Assembly: GCA_009697555.1 (NCBI GenBank)
Contig: WLQV01000081.1
Coordinates: 1 to 5,439, forward strand
Length of the DNA: 5,439 bases
Source of the DNA: Actinomycetota bacterium
GTDB taxonomy: Bacteria; Actinomycetota; Actinomycetes; Nanopelagicales; Nanopelagicaceae
Reading direction: 5' to 3'
In this document: positions 1-5,439 of the stretch, in pieces
How the letters are laid out: each line of letters begins with the position of its first letter
Numbering within the stretch: the first letter of the stretch is position 1
The notes under the pieces: model-generated
Database searches by the model: none
Seen by the model: the letters and a program-made list of their open reading frames with translations, nothing else
Told to the model about the DNA's origin: nothing
Made by a program: the position numbers and the translations under genes

Positions 1-1255
1 CCAATACCAAACGATCTGCCTCATTAGAGAGCAGAACCATTGGAGTTGTTGATGAATAAGTTGGTTGATACAGCTTGGCGTAATTTGCTACTGATGCAGG
101 AGTTCCGGTGATGCGTGGCGCAGCTTTGAGTGCACCAAGCATCAATGCAATTCCATCATCGCCAGATAGACCCAAGTTAAATCGAGCTGCATCTTCCTCA
201 GTCAATAAACTTGAGAAATCAGTCTTGGTGTTGTCATAGAAACCAGCACCAGTTATCTCACCAATTGCTTGGCCAGTGAAGGTGGCTGTACCCAATGCAT
301 CTTGGAAGTTCTCCAAGATTGCAACTGTGGAGTTAATGCTCTGTTCGGCAATAACATCATTAGTTGTAATGCCATCCATATGAGAGCTCTTAGTTGGAAG
401 TCCACCAAGGAGGCCGATAAGAAGGAGGGCGGAGCGTTGTGGAATTCCGTACGGCTTGATCGCCGCTGGATATTCCAGTGCAGGTCGACCAAGATTCTGG
501 CTCCATGCAGTTAGTACTGCACCGGCAAGTCCCAATTGTTGCAAGGCCAACATGTGGCCATTAACGCCCTTGGCAGCGCCAAATGCAGCGCAACCCTTGA
601 TGTTGGGATCAGCAAAAACACTGAGCAAGTAGAAGAGATCGCAACCAGTGCGTAGCGCAGCGGACACGTTAGTGGCGCCGGCCATCATTCCTGAAGCATC
701 TGCCACACCTGGATATGTTTCATTAAATCCAGTGATCAGTGGACCAGCTCCGGATGAACCGTAGATGATTACCTTCTTCATACTCGTTGCAAATTTTGCC
801 TTAGCAATATCGACGAGTTCCTTCATCAGCGGAATGCTCTCTGCCGCATTCCAGCCATAACCACCATTGGTCTTGCGATCAAAGGCGGCAACAGCGCGTC
901 CACTTGCCAACATCTGGCTTGTAATGTTCTTGCCAGTATTTGCGCTAAATGGAGTTAACTCCTCGACAGTCTTGCCATTGGGAGGTGTATAGCCTGGGTA
1001 GGCATAAGTTGGGCGGAAGCCATGTGCCCAGAAGTACATCGAGCCATGGAAGTTTGCATGTGGCACGCGGATTTCGTAGACAGCGCCATTGGAGAGCGCA
1101 CCTGTACATGTTTCAACACTGGTTTTGGCATCTGTTGTACAGGTAGGAGCAGCAGCTGCTGCTCCAGCGGTTGGGATTGCGAGAGCAGTTGCACCAACGA
1201 GAAGTGCGGCAGCGCTAACAATCGCTAAGGATTTACGAACGTTGAGAGTTTTCAT
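1..1255 (-). CDS. secreted alpha/beta hydrolase, 3' end beyond the left edge
   Basis: The visible part is 418 codons, starting at ATG 1255-1253 and running off the left edge with no stop. Residues 1-36 form a Sec-type signal peptide: MKTLNVRK, a hydrophobic core, then an Ala-rich cleavage region. The rest has alpha/beta-hydrolase landmarks: an oxyanion-type His-Gly in FWAHGF (78-79), a nucleophile elbow YGSSGAG after the strand KVIIY with probable nucleophile Ser168, and a strand-then-acid motif PMVLLSNEADRLV with probable catalytic Asp414. The catalytic His should lie beyond the window. Between elbow and Asp sit about 230 residues, presumably core elements plus a large cap, with cysteines at 205 and 222 that could pair, as could 39 and 50. 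The elbow is GxSxA rather than GxSxG. It resembles secreted actinobacterial hydrolases with an HGY/HGF strand and a GWxxxE segment. The substrate is unknown; esterase, lipase-like or peptidase activity are all possible. The start overlaps the SBP stop, so the two are probably co-translated. Confidence 0.8.
   Translation of the reverse strand, partial: MKTLNVRKSLAIVSAAALLVGATALAIPTAGAAAAAPTCTTDAKTSVETCTGALSNGAVYEIRVPHANFHGSMYFWAHGFRPTYAYPGYTPPNGKTVEELTPFSANTGKNITSQMLASGRAVAAFDRKTNGGYGWNAAESIPLMKELVDIAKAKFATSMKKVIIYGSSGAGPLITGFNETYPGVADASGMMAGATNVSAALRTGCDLFYLLSVFADPNIKGCAAFGAAKGVNGHMLALQQLGLAGAVLTAWSQNLGRPALEYPAAIKPYGIPQRSALLLIGLLGGLPTKSSHMDGITTNDVIAEQSINSTVAILENFQDALGTATFTGQAIGEITGAGFYDNTKTDFSSLLTEEDAARFNLGLSGDDGIALMLGALKAAPRITGTPASVANYAKLYQPTYSSTTPMVLLSNEADRLVL
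1146..1165. repeat. perfect 20-bp palindrome inside the hydrolase signal-peptide region
   Basis: The 10-base half GGAGCAGCAG is followed immediately by its exact reverse complement. On the coding strand it specifies Gly-Ala5 and the first two bases of the Pro37 codon, at the signal-peptide cleavage region. In mRNA it could fold as about 8 bp with a 4-nt loop. It may simply reflect GCA codons followed by GCT codons in an alanine run. Confidence 0.75.
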
Positions 1256-2625
1256 TATTTGGCACTAAATCCCTTCGGTAGAGAATCGGCCCCGATTGCA
1301 GGACGGGTCCAAGTCAATTCAGTGACTGGACCAGTACCAGAATCAGTAGTCCACATTTGGCGAGTTGCTCCAACTGGCTTCAATGAAGCAGTCGCATCGT
1401 ATGCGCCAACCCAGAAGCCGGTATAGGCGACGTGTGAAGTAGCGGAGTATCCAAGAGGTGCAAATCCTGCACCTGTGATGGAGGAACCGTTCTTCTCAAG
1501 GTAAGAAATAATGTTCTTACGTGTAACGCCGGTCTTACCCACATTTACGAGGAGTGAAGTCATTTGATAAGCAATGTTCATGCCTTGCAGAACGTTGTTA
1601 TCCCAAGCCTTGTCACCCTTATTGAAGTCAGTATTGATCTTCTTGAATGCAACCACGAATTCATCGGTGGCATCAGCTGGTGCTGGTGCATGTGATGAAG
1701 TGATTGTTCCACCGAGAAGAGCAGCACTCGTAGCCAATGGAATTCCCTTGGTGTAGAGAATGGTCTGGAAGGTGGTGGCATCTGAGCCAACGCTGATAAC
1801 AACCCACTTCTTTGGCTTGTAACCAATCTTGTTTGCTGATGCAACAGCAGCCGCGTATGCAGATGCAACAGCACCGACAACAACAACTTCGACGTTATTG
1901 TCTTTGAGCTGTGTCATCTGCGCATCAAGTCCATCTTTTTGAGTGCCTGCAACAAATGTTGCAGCAGTCTTGCGAGCTTCGAAGGTGTATCCAGCTGAAG
2001 CAAGTCCAGCAACAGTATTGCGACCAAAGTCATCGGTCTGATACAGGATGCCGATCTTCTCAGTAGTGAAGGTTGCCTTCATGTACTTGCCAAGAATCTT
2101 TGCTTCGGAAACATAAGTTCCAAGGCCACCAAATGTTGTTGGGTACTTCGAAGGAGTGGTGTAGAGACCGCTGTAACCACTGTTAACGAAGAGATCTGGA
2201 ATTCCGCGACGGTTGATATCTTTTACAACCGAAAGGTGAGTTTGAGTTCCGACTGAACCAATGAATGCGAAGATCTTCGCTTTATTAATAAGATAGGACG
2301 CAGTTGTGATCGTTTTGCCGGTTTTGTACTCATCATTTTGAACTTCGAGACGAATCTTGCGTCCGTAGACGCCGCCCTTAGAGTTCACATAATCAAAGTA
2401 GGCGCGCATTGCGTCATCCACTTTGTTATATCCAGGAGAGGCTGGGCCATCTTGTGGCAATTGCATGCCCAAGACGATTTCAGTATCGGTTACGCCTGGA
2501 TCATTTGCTGCATTTGCCGGCAAAGCGCTAAGCGCCAGGGCACTGATAGCGATTCCAGCGGTCACCGTGGTGGCTCGTCCAAATACTCGACGAGTCAGAG
2601 ATGCACGTATTTTCACTGCGTTCAC
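1255..2625 (-). CDS. LIV-type ABC transporter substrate-binding protein, ligand unknown
   Basis: This 456-residue extracytoplasmic binding protein belongs to the Leu/Ile/Val-BP-like (Peripla_BP_6) family and delivers its ligand to the LivHM channel encoded just upstream. Residues 1-39 are a signal peptide with a twin-arginine-like n-region (TRRVFGR, 11-17), a hydrophobic core and an ANA cleavage site at 37-39. The mature protein opens with the family hallmark GVTDTEIVLGMQLPQDGP (44-61). Other family segments are the GGVYGRKIRLEVQNDEY stretch (84-100), FIGSVGTQT (121-129), a second-lobe strand IGILYQTDDFG (191-201) and the hinge-side VVVVGAV (247-253). There is no cysteine, so no lipobox. The start is GTG at 2625-2623, supported by AAGAAG six bases upstream; a second in-frame GTG at codon 4 is an alternative. 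Length is somewhat above the roughly 370-400 usual for the family. By-eye comparison with E. coli LivJ/LivK shows poor conservation of the ligand-contact tyrosines, so a branched-chain amino acid ligand should not be assumed. Confidence 0.93.
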   Translation of the reverse strand: MNAVKIRASLTRRVFGRATTVTAGIAISALALSALPANAANDPGVTDTEIVLGMQLPQDGPASPGYNKVDDAMRAYFDYVNSKGGVYGRKIRLEVQNDEYKTGKTITTASYLINKAKIFAFIGSVGTQTHLSVVKDINRRGIPDLFVNSGYSGLYTTPSKYPTTFGGLGTYVSEAKILGKYMKATFTTEKIGILYQTDDFGRNTVAGLASAGYTFEARKTAATFVAGTQKDGLDAQMTQLKDNNVEVVVVGAVASAYAAAVASANKIGYKPKKWVVISVGSDATTFQTILYTKGIPLATSAALLGGTITSSHAPAPADATDEFVVAFKKINTDFNKGDKAWDNNVLQGMNIAYQMTSLLVNVGKTGVTRKNIISYLEKNGSSITGAGFAPLGYSATSHVAYTGFWVGAYDATASLKPVGATRQMWTTDSGTGPVTELTWTRPAIGADSLPKGFSAK

Positions 2626-2631
2626 TCATTT

Positions 2632-2637
2632 CTTCTT
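2632..2637 (-). promoter_or_regulatory. ribosome binding site of the SBP gene
   Basis: AAGAAG on the minus strand ends six bases before the GTG at 2625, normal Shine-Dalgarno spacing. It supports GTG 2625 over the GTG three codons later. An ATG at 2629-2627 is out of frame with the SBP and closer to the motif, so it is not the start. Confidence 0.55.
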
Positions 2638-2643
2638 AAGTTG

Positions 2644-2675
2644 TGTCACCTGGGTTCGAGGGAGAACCAGCGACA
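2644..2675 (-). promoter_or_regulatory. bulged stem-loop in the SBP 5' leader
   Basis: On the minus strand TGTC pairs with GACA as the outer stem. A small internal loop (G opposite GT) follows, then CTGGTTC pairs with GAAC(C)CAG with one bulged C, around a TCCCTC loop. That gives 11 base pairs in 32 nt. It has no T-run after it, so it is not an intrinsic terminator. It ends six bases upstream of the ribosome binding site. It could stabilise the SBP message or modulate translation; either role is inference. Confidence 0.45.
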
Positions 2676-2704
2676 GCTGAGGCGGGTGGCCCCATACGTA
2701 CCCG

Positions 2705-2732
2705 ACGGTAACAGAAGTCACATGCTTAGCAA
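2705..2732 (-). promoter_or_regulatory. candidate internal promoter for SBP and hydrolase
   Basis: On the minus strand, TTGCTA (2732-2727) is followed after 16 bases by TACCGT (2710-2705). This fits a TTGACA-like -35 and an actinobacterial TANNNT -10, with a TGT just before the -10 as in extended -10 promoters. The predicted transcript would begin near 2698 and carry a leader of about 73 nt containing the stem-loop. A separate promoter would explain why the only gap in the operon lies here, because binding proteins are normally needed in excess over permeases. The match is imperfect and unsupported by expression data. Confidence 0.35.
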
Positions 2733-2769
2733 ATGGAAAATGGGGGGCGACACCAGGGGCTGGGACTAA

Positions 2770-3741
2770 TTACTTATGTTTTTTATGGTGAATTGAGCCA
2801 GAAAGCCCTCCAGGGCTAAGGACCACAGTGGCAACTAATAGCAGGCCGGTAATCAAGGCTGGCAGATAGTCAGAGATCCGAGTGGGAACGGAGAGGCGCG
2901 AAGTTACTGCCCCGATCCAATCTGGCAAGAAGACGATGATGATGCTGCCGATCATTGCGCCACTTATGTTGCGAATACCACCCAAAATTGCTGCTGTAAG
3001 AAGTGAGAGCGAGAGTGACACTGCATAAACACTGGGGCTAACAATTCCGCGCAATCCATAGAGTGCTCCGGCCATTCCAGCAAAAGCTGATGTCACCATA
3101 AAGATAAAGATTCGACTGCGACCGACATTAACGCCCTGCAGTGATGCTGCAATGTCATGGTCACGGAGTGCTCGCCACGAACGACCAGTTCTCGTATTAA
3201 GAATATTCAGTGCAAAGAAAAGTGCAATGGTTGCAAAAATTACTGTGACTATAAGTTGCCATTTCTCAACCGGAACATCACCAATTACTTTATTAAGCCA
3301 AGCTGGTGAACTTCCAAAGTCAACGCTGAAACCAATTTCACCCGCAAAAACGGATTCAAAACGATTGGCTAGAGAAGGAATTGCTAGCGCTATAACAAGG
3401 GTGGTTCCAGCTAAATAAGGGCCACTCAATCGCGCCGCCGTTACGCCAAGTAGCAAGCCCGCAAGCGCAGAAACTAAGACGGCTATTGGAATTGCCAACC
3501 ACAAGTTCAGATTAAAGTTAAGGATTGTGAGAGCGCTGGCATAACCACCAACTGCCATCAGTGCTCCTTGGCCCAGTGAGATCTGACCAGATGCGCCGGT
3601 GAGTAAAGTAATTGAGAGAACTGCAATAAAGATAATTAACGCGACAGAGAGCTGGCTCTGATTATAAGGATCGAGAAAAGTTCCTACGAGCAGAATGGCA
3701 ATAGCAAAAAATAATGCACGAATCATATTCTTTTTAAACAC
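2770..3741 (-). CDS. livM: LIV-type ABC transporter permease, LivM family
   Basis: This 323-residue integral membrane protein is the LivM-type permease (BPD_transp_2 fold), pairing with LivH to form the translocation channel. Many hydrophobic segments are visible, roughly eight to ten. Family motifs are GASGQISLGQGALMAVGGY (49-67); the cytoplasmic loop that contacts the ATPase, GRSWRALRDHDIAASLQGVN (186-205), followed by SAFAGMAGALYG (218-229); GGIRNISGAMIGS (254-266); and the closing LSPGGLSG (308-315). The tail is His/Lys-rich (HHKKHK). The chosen start is GTG 3741-3739, with AGGTG (3750-3746) at good spacing, giving an 8-base overlap with livH. An in-frame ATG at 3726 (codon 6) would remove the overlap but has only a weak purine stretch before it. 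The length is typical of the family. No intrinsic terminator follows it. Confidence 0.95.
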   Translation of the reverse strand: MFKKNMIRALFFAIAILLVGTFLDPYNQSQLSVALIIFIAVLSITLLTGASGQISLGQGALMAVGGYASALTILNFNLNLWLAIPIAVLVSALAGLLLGVTAARLSGPYLAGTTLVIALAIPSLANRFESVFAGEIGFSVDFGSSPAWLNKVIGDVPVEKWQLIVTVIFATIALFFALNILNTRTGRSWRALRDHDIAASLQGVNVGRSRIFIFMVTSAFAGMAGALYGLRGIVSPSVYAVSLSLSLLTAAILGGIRNISGAMIGSIIIVFLPDWIGAVTSRLSVPTRISDYLPALITGLLLVATVVLSPGGLSGSIHHKKHK

Positions 3742-4645
3742 GTCGCACCTGCTTGCTTCCCATTACGCCATTTGGTCGCACGAGTAGGACGACGAGAAGC
3801 AGGATAAGAATTGCCAAAAAGATGTCTTCTGGAGACCTATAGAAATTAACAAAAGAAATAACATAACCAACAATTAGCCCACCGAGTACTGCGCCTGGCA
3901 AGCTATCTAGCCCGCCTACTACCGCCGCGGTAAAACCAATAATAAGAATTAAATCTAATGAGCTGGGCGATAAAATTGATGACGGTGCAATGAGGAGTCC
4001 GGCAAGTGATGATGCCGCCCCAGAAATTATCCAACTTAAAATACGTACTTGAGTAGTACGTATTCCACTGAGTTTTGCTACCTCTTGATTAAGCGCCGTG
4101 GCCCGCATCGCAAGGCCAGTTCCTGTCTTGCGAAAGAAGAGAGAAGTCAACACAAGGACAAGGGCAACAATTGCAATAGTAAAAATATCAAATGCCGTAA
4201 ATGGCATCTTGCGTCCTGCAACTATTAGCCCTTCAATCGCAACTGGTGCAGGAAAGCCACGCTCTTGTCCGACCCAGAACATTCCAGCTAGTGCTTGCAG
4301 CAAACCAAGAATGCCAAGAGAGGCAATAACTGGAATCGTGGCTTTCATAGCTGGACTATTTAAAGCTTCAGCGCGATGTACGCGAGAGAGCGGCCGCATG
4401 ACAAGAATGTCTATGAGTGCGCCAAGCATTGCACCTGCAATGAGTGCAATAACAAAAGCGAGCCAATAACTCTTACCGCTAATAATCAACGTTGATGCAA
4501 TGTAAGTGGTGAACATCGCCTGTCCCATTTGAGCAAAGTTAATAATTCCAGCACCACGCCAGACCAGTACCAATCCCAGGGCAACGATTGCATAAATCGC
4601 ACCACGTGCGGTGCCTGAAAAGAAAGCCGATAGAAATAGATTCAT
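3734..4645 (-). CDS. livH: LIV-type ABC transporter permease, LivH family
   Basis: This 303-residue membrane protein is the LivH-type permease partner of LivM. The N-terminus has the family pattern GAIYAIVALGLVLVWRGAGIINFAQMG (15-41), seen in LivH proteins as GALYALVALGLxLV followed by INFAHG. The ATPase-contact loop is FRKTGTGLAMRATALNQEVAKLSGI (171-195). The late helices carry AAVVGGLDSLPGAVLGG (240-256), and the C-terminus ends VLLVRPNGVMG (286-296) plus a basic tail. Roughly eight hydrophobic segments are present, and the length is typical. The ATG at 4645-4643 overlaps the livF stop by one base (TAATG), with GGGG (4654-4651) five bases before the start as a usable ribosome site. Nothing in it is truncated or unusual. 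Confidence 0.95.
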   Translation of the reverse strand: MNLFLSAFFSGTARGAIYAIVALGLVLVWRGAGIINFAQMGQAMFTTYIASTLIISGKSYWLAFVIALIAGAMLGALIDILVMRPLSRVHRAEALNSPAMKATIPVIASLGILGLLQALAGMFWVGQERGFPAPVAIEGLIVAGRKMPFTAFDIFTIAIVALVLVLTSLFFRKTGTGLAMRATALNQEVAKLSGIRTTQVRILSWIISGAASSLAGLLIAPSSILSPSSLDLILIIGFTAAVVGGLDSLPGAVLGGLIVGYVISFVNFYRSPEDIFLAILILLLVVLLVRPNGVMGSKQVRRV

Positions 4646-5361
4646 TAGTACCCCAAATATGCAGCGCGTAATGTGGCATCGGCGCGCAATTCTTTAGCAG
4701 GGCGATCGGCAACAACTTTTCCTAGAGAGAGTAAGACTCCCTGATCTGCAACACCGAGTGCGGTAATTGCATTCTGCTCAACAAGTAGAACGGAGAGCCC
4801 AGTCTTGCGACATAAATCATTTACCGTTGCAATGATTTGCTCGACGACTAATGGTGCAAGGCCTAGAGATGGCTCATCTAATAAAATTAGCTGTGGGCGT
4901 GCGACAAGTGCTCGTGCAATTGCCAGCATTTGTCGCTCACCGCCGGAGAGCGTTCCAGCTAGTTGTTTGCGCCGCTCCTCCAGCCTGGGAAATAGTTCAT
5001 ATACTTCTTTACTTGCACTCTCTAAGTCCGCACGATTCTTACGCCGGCGAAAGAGCCCGCCCATCGCAATATTTTCAGCAACTGTGAGTTCGGAGATAAC
5101 TGCATGGCCTTCTGGAACATGAGCCACTCCTAGGCGCACGATCGCCTCGGGCTTGAGCCCAATTAACTCTCTTCCATTCCATTTGATTGAACCACTACTT
5201 GGTTTTTCTAAGCCAGAGATGGTGCGAAGCAGGCTGCTCTTTCCCGCGCCATTTGCACCAATAACAGTGGTGATCTCTGAAGCCTTTGCAGTAAAGGAGA
5301 TGTCATCTACTGCAGTGACCGATCCAAATTGCGTTGTTAAATGTGAAATTTCTAGCGTCAT
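4645..5361 (-). CDS. livF: LIV-type ABC transporter ATP-binding protein, LivF family
   Basis: This 238-residue cytoplasmic ATPase powers the LivHM channel together with LivG. Walker A is GANGAGKS (35-42). The Q-loop region reads VPEGHAVISELTV (82-94), with the Glu-for-Gln pattern normal in LivF. The ABC signature is LSGGERQ (138-144), Walker B is LILLDEP (158-164) and the D-loop is SLGLAP (165-170). The switch region reads LLVEQNA (192-198), again characteristic of LivF, where Gln replaces the usual H-loop histidine. The C-terminus LRAAYLGY is the family ending. The start ATG 5361-5359 overlaps the livG stop as ATGA, with a GGGTGGT stretch (5373-5367) at ribosome-site distance. Length and motif set are those of an intact LivF. 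Its homology to the ATPases of other HAAT importers (for example urea UrtE) means the family name does not fix the substrate. Confidence 0.96.
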   Translation of the reverse strand: MTLEISHLTTQFGSVTAVDDISFTAKASEITTVIGANGAGKSSLLRTISGLEKPSSGSIKWNGRELIGLKPEAIVRLGVAHVPEGHAVISELTVAENIAMGGLFRRRKNRADLESASKEVYELFPRLEERRKQLAGTLSGGERQMLAIARALVARPQLILLDEPSLGLAPLVVEQIIATVNDLCRKTGLSVLLVEQNAITALGVADQGVLLSLGKVVADRPAKELRADATLRAAYLGY

Positions 5362-5439
5362 TGCGCACCACCCAATGTGTGGCCACTGCTACTTGAGTCG
5401 GTACCCAAATAGGCGGCAAGGACTGCGGGATCGCGCTTC
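5358..5439 (-). CDS. livG: LIV-type ABC transporter ATP-binding protein LivG, C-terminal end only
   Basis: Only the last 26 codons and the TGA stop are inside the window; the gene begins beyond the right edge. They read KRDPAVLAAYLGT followed by a short Ser/Gly tail ending GGAQ. DPAVLxAYLG is the usual close of LivG/LivF ATPases, and the position directly upstream of livF makes LivG the natural assignment. The stop overlaps the livF start (ATGA). No Walker motifs are visible here, so the call rests on the terminal motif and context. Confidence 0.8.
   Translation of the reverse strand, partial: KRDPAVLAAYLGTDSSSSGHTLGGAQ

Noticed and set aside
949..1228. Short open frames on both strands over the hydrolase N-terminus
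   Set aside because: The hydrolase frame gives a signal peptide, an HG motif and a nucleophile elbow continuous to the window edge; these are out-of-frame shadows.
1..1255. Second substrate-binding protein as the identity of the left-edge gene
   Set aside because: Exported proteins next to LIV genes are often SBPs, but translation shows alpha/beta-hydrolase motifs (HGF, GSSGAG, NEAD) and no SBP lobes.
1578..1886. 102-codon minus-strand frame inside the SBP gene
   Set aside because: It lies wholly within the SBP in another frame. Its Leu/His/Ser-rich product resembles no known protein, while the SBP frame carries clear family motifs.
2650..2670. tRNA T-arm-like sequence (GGTTCGAG) on the plus strand
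   Set aside because: No acceptor, D or anticodon arms can be built around it. It is better explained as one side of the SBP leader stem-loop.
2338..2769. 143-codon plus-strand open frame across the SBP start and the intergenic gap
   Set aside because: It runs antisense over a confident signal peptide and the leader, has no recognisable domain and has a Cys/His/Arg-rich composition typical of a shadow frame.
2730..2769. Intrinsic terminator after livM
   Set aside because: Only a 4-bp CCAG/CTGG stem and a C-run followed by four Ts are present. There is no stable GC stem joined to a T-tract, so read-through into the SBP remains likely.
1255..5439. Urea-type (Urt) importer as the identity of the operon
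   Set aside because: No urease or nickel genes are visible, and the SBP does not show features I can tie to UrtA. The family is shared, but urea specificity cannot be supported.

Overview
All genes in this window lie on the minus strand, so transcription runs from the right edge to the left. The window holds most of a branched-chain amino-acid-type (HAAT/LIV) ABC importer operon: the last 26 codons of livG (ATPase), livF (second ATPase), livH and livM (two permeases), a 144-bp gap, a periplasmic-type substrate-binding protein, and a secreted alpha/beta hydrolase cut by the left edge. livG-livF, livF-livH, livH-livM and SBP-hydrolase all overlap by 1 to 8 bases, which indicates translational coupling. 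I see no gene on the plus strand and no RNA gene, CRISPR array, insertion sequence or origin.

The organism is probably an actinobacterium. The GTG starts, the Ala-rich signal peptides with AxA sites and the actinobacterial look of the hydrolase point that way. The base composition is moderate, roughly the mid-40s percent G+C by spot sampling (not fully counted). This is compatible with streamlined aquatic lineages such as the Nanopelagicales (acI), but that placement is inference.

Region by region from the upstream end: 5439-2770 encodes the membrane and ATPase core as one tightly packed unit. 2769-2626 is the only real non-coding gap. It carries a candidate internal promoter, a bulged stem-loop and a purine-rich ribosome site directly before the SBP. 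2625-1255 is the SBP, with a twin-arginine-like signal peptide and no cysteine anywhere, so it is not a lipoprotein. 1255-1 is the hydrolase, whose ATG overlaps the SBP stop codon (TAATG).

The genes suggest a capture-and-import module. The SBP would bind a small polar or amphipathic molecule outside the membrane, LivH/LivM would form the channel, and LivF/LivG would drive import. The coupled extracellular hydrolase may release the transported molecule from an ester, amide or peptide precursor. The ligand cannot be read from the sequence, and by-eye comparison suggests that the classical Leu/Ile/Val contacts are not conserved. The most interesting observation is this SBP-hydrolase pairing; the transporter core itself is ordinary.
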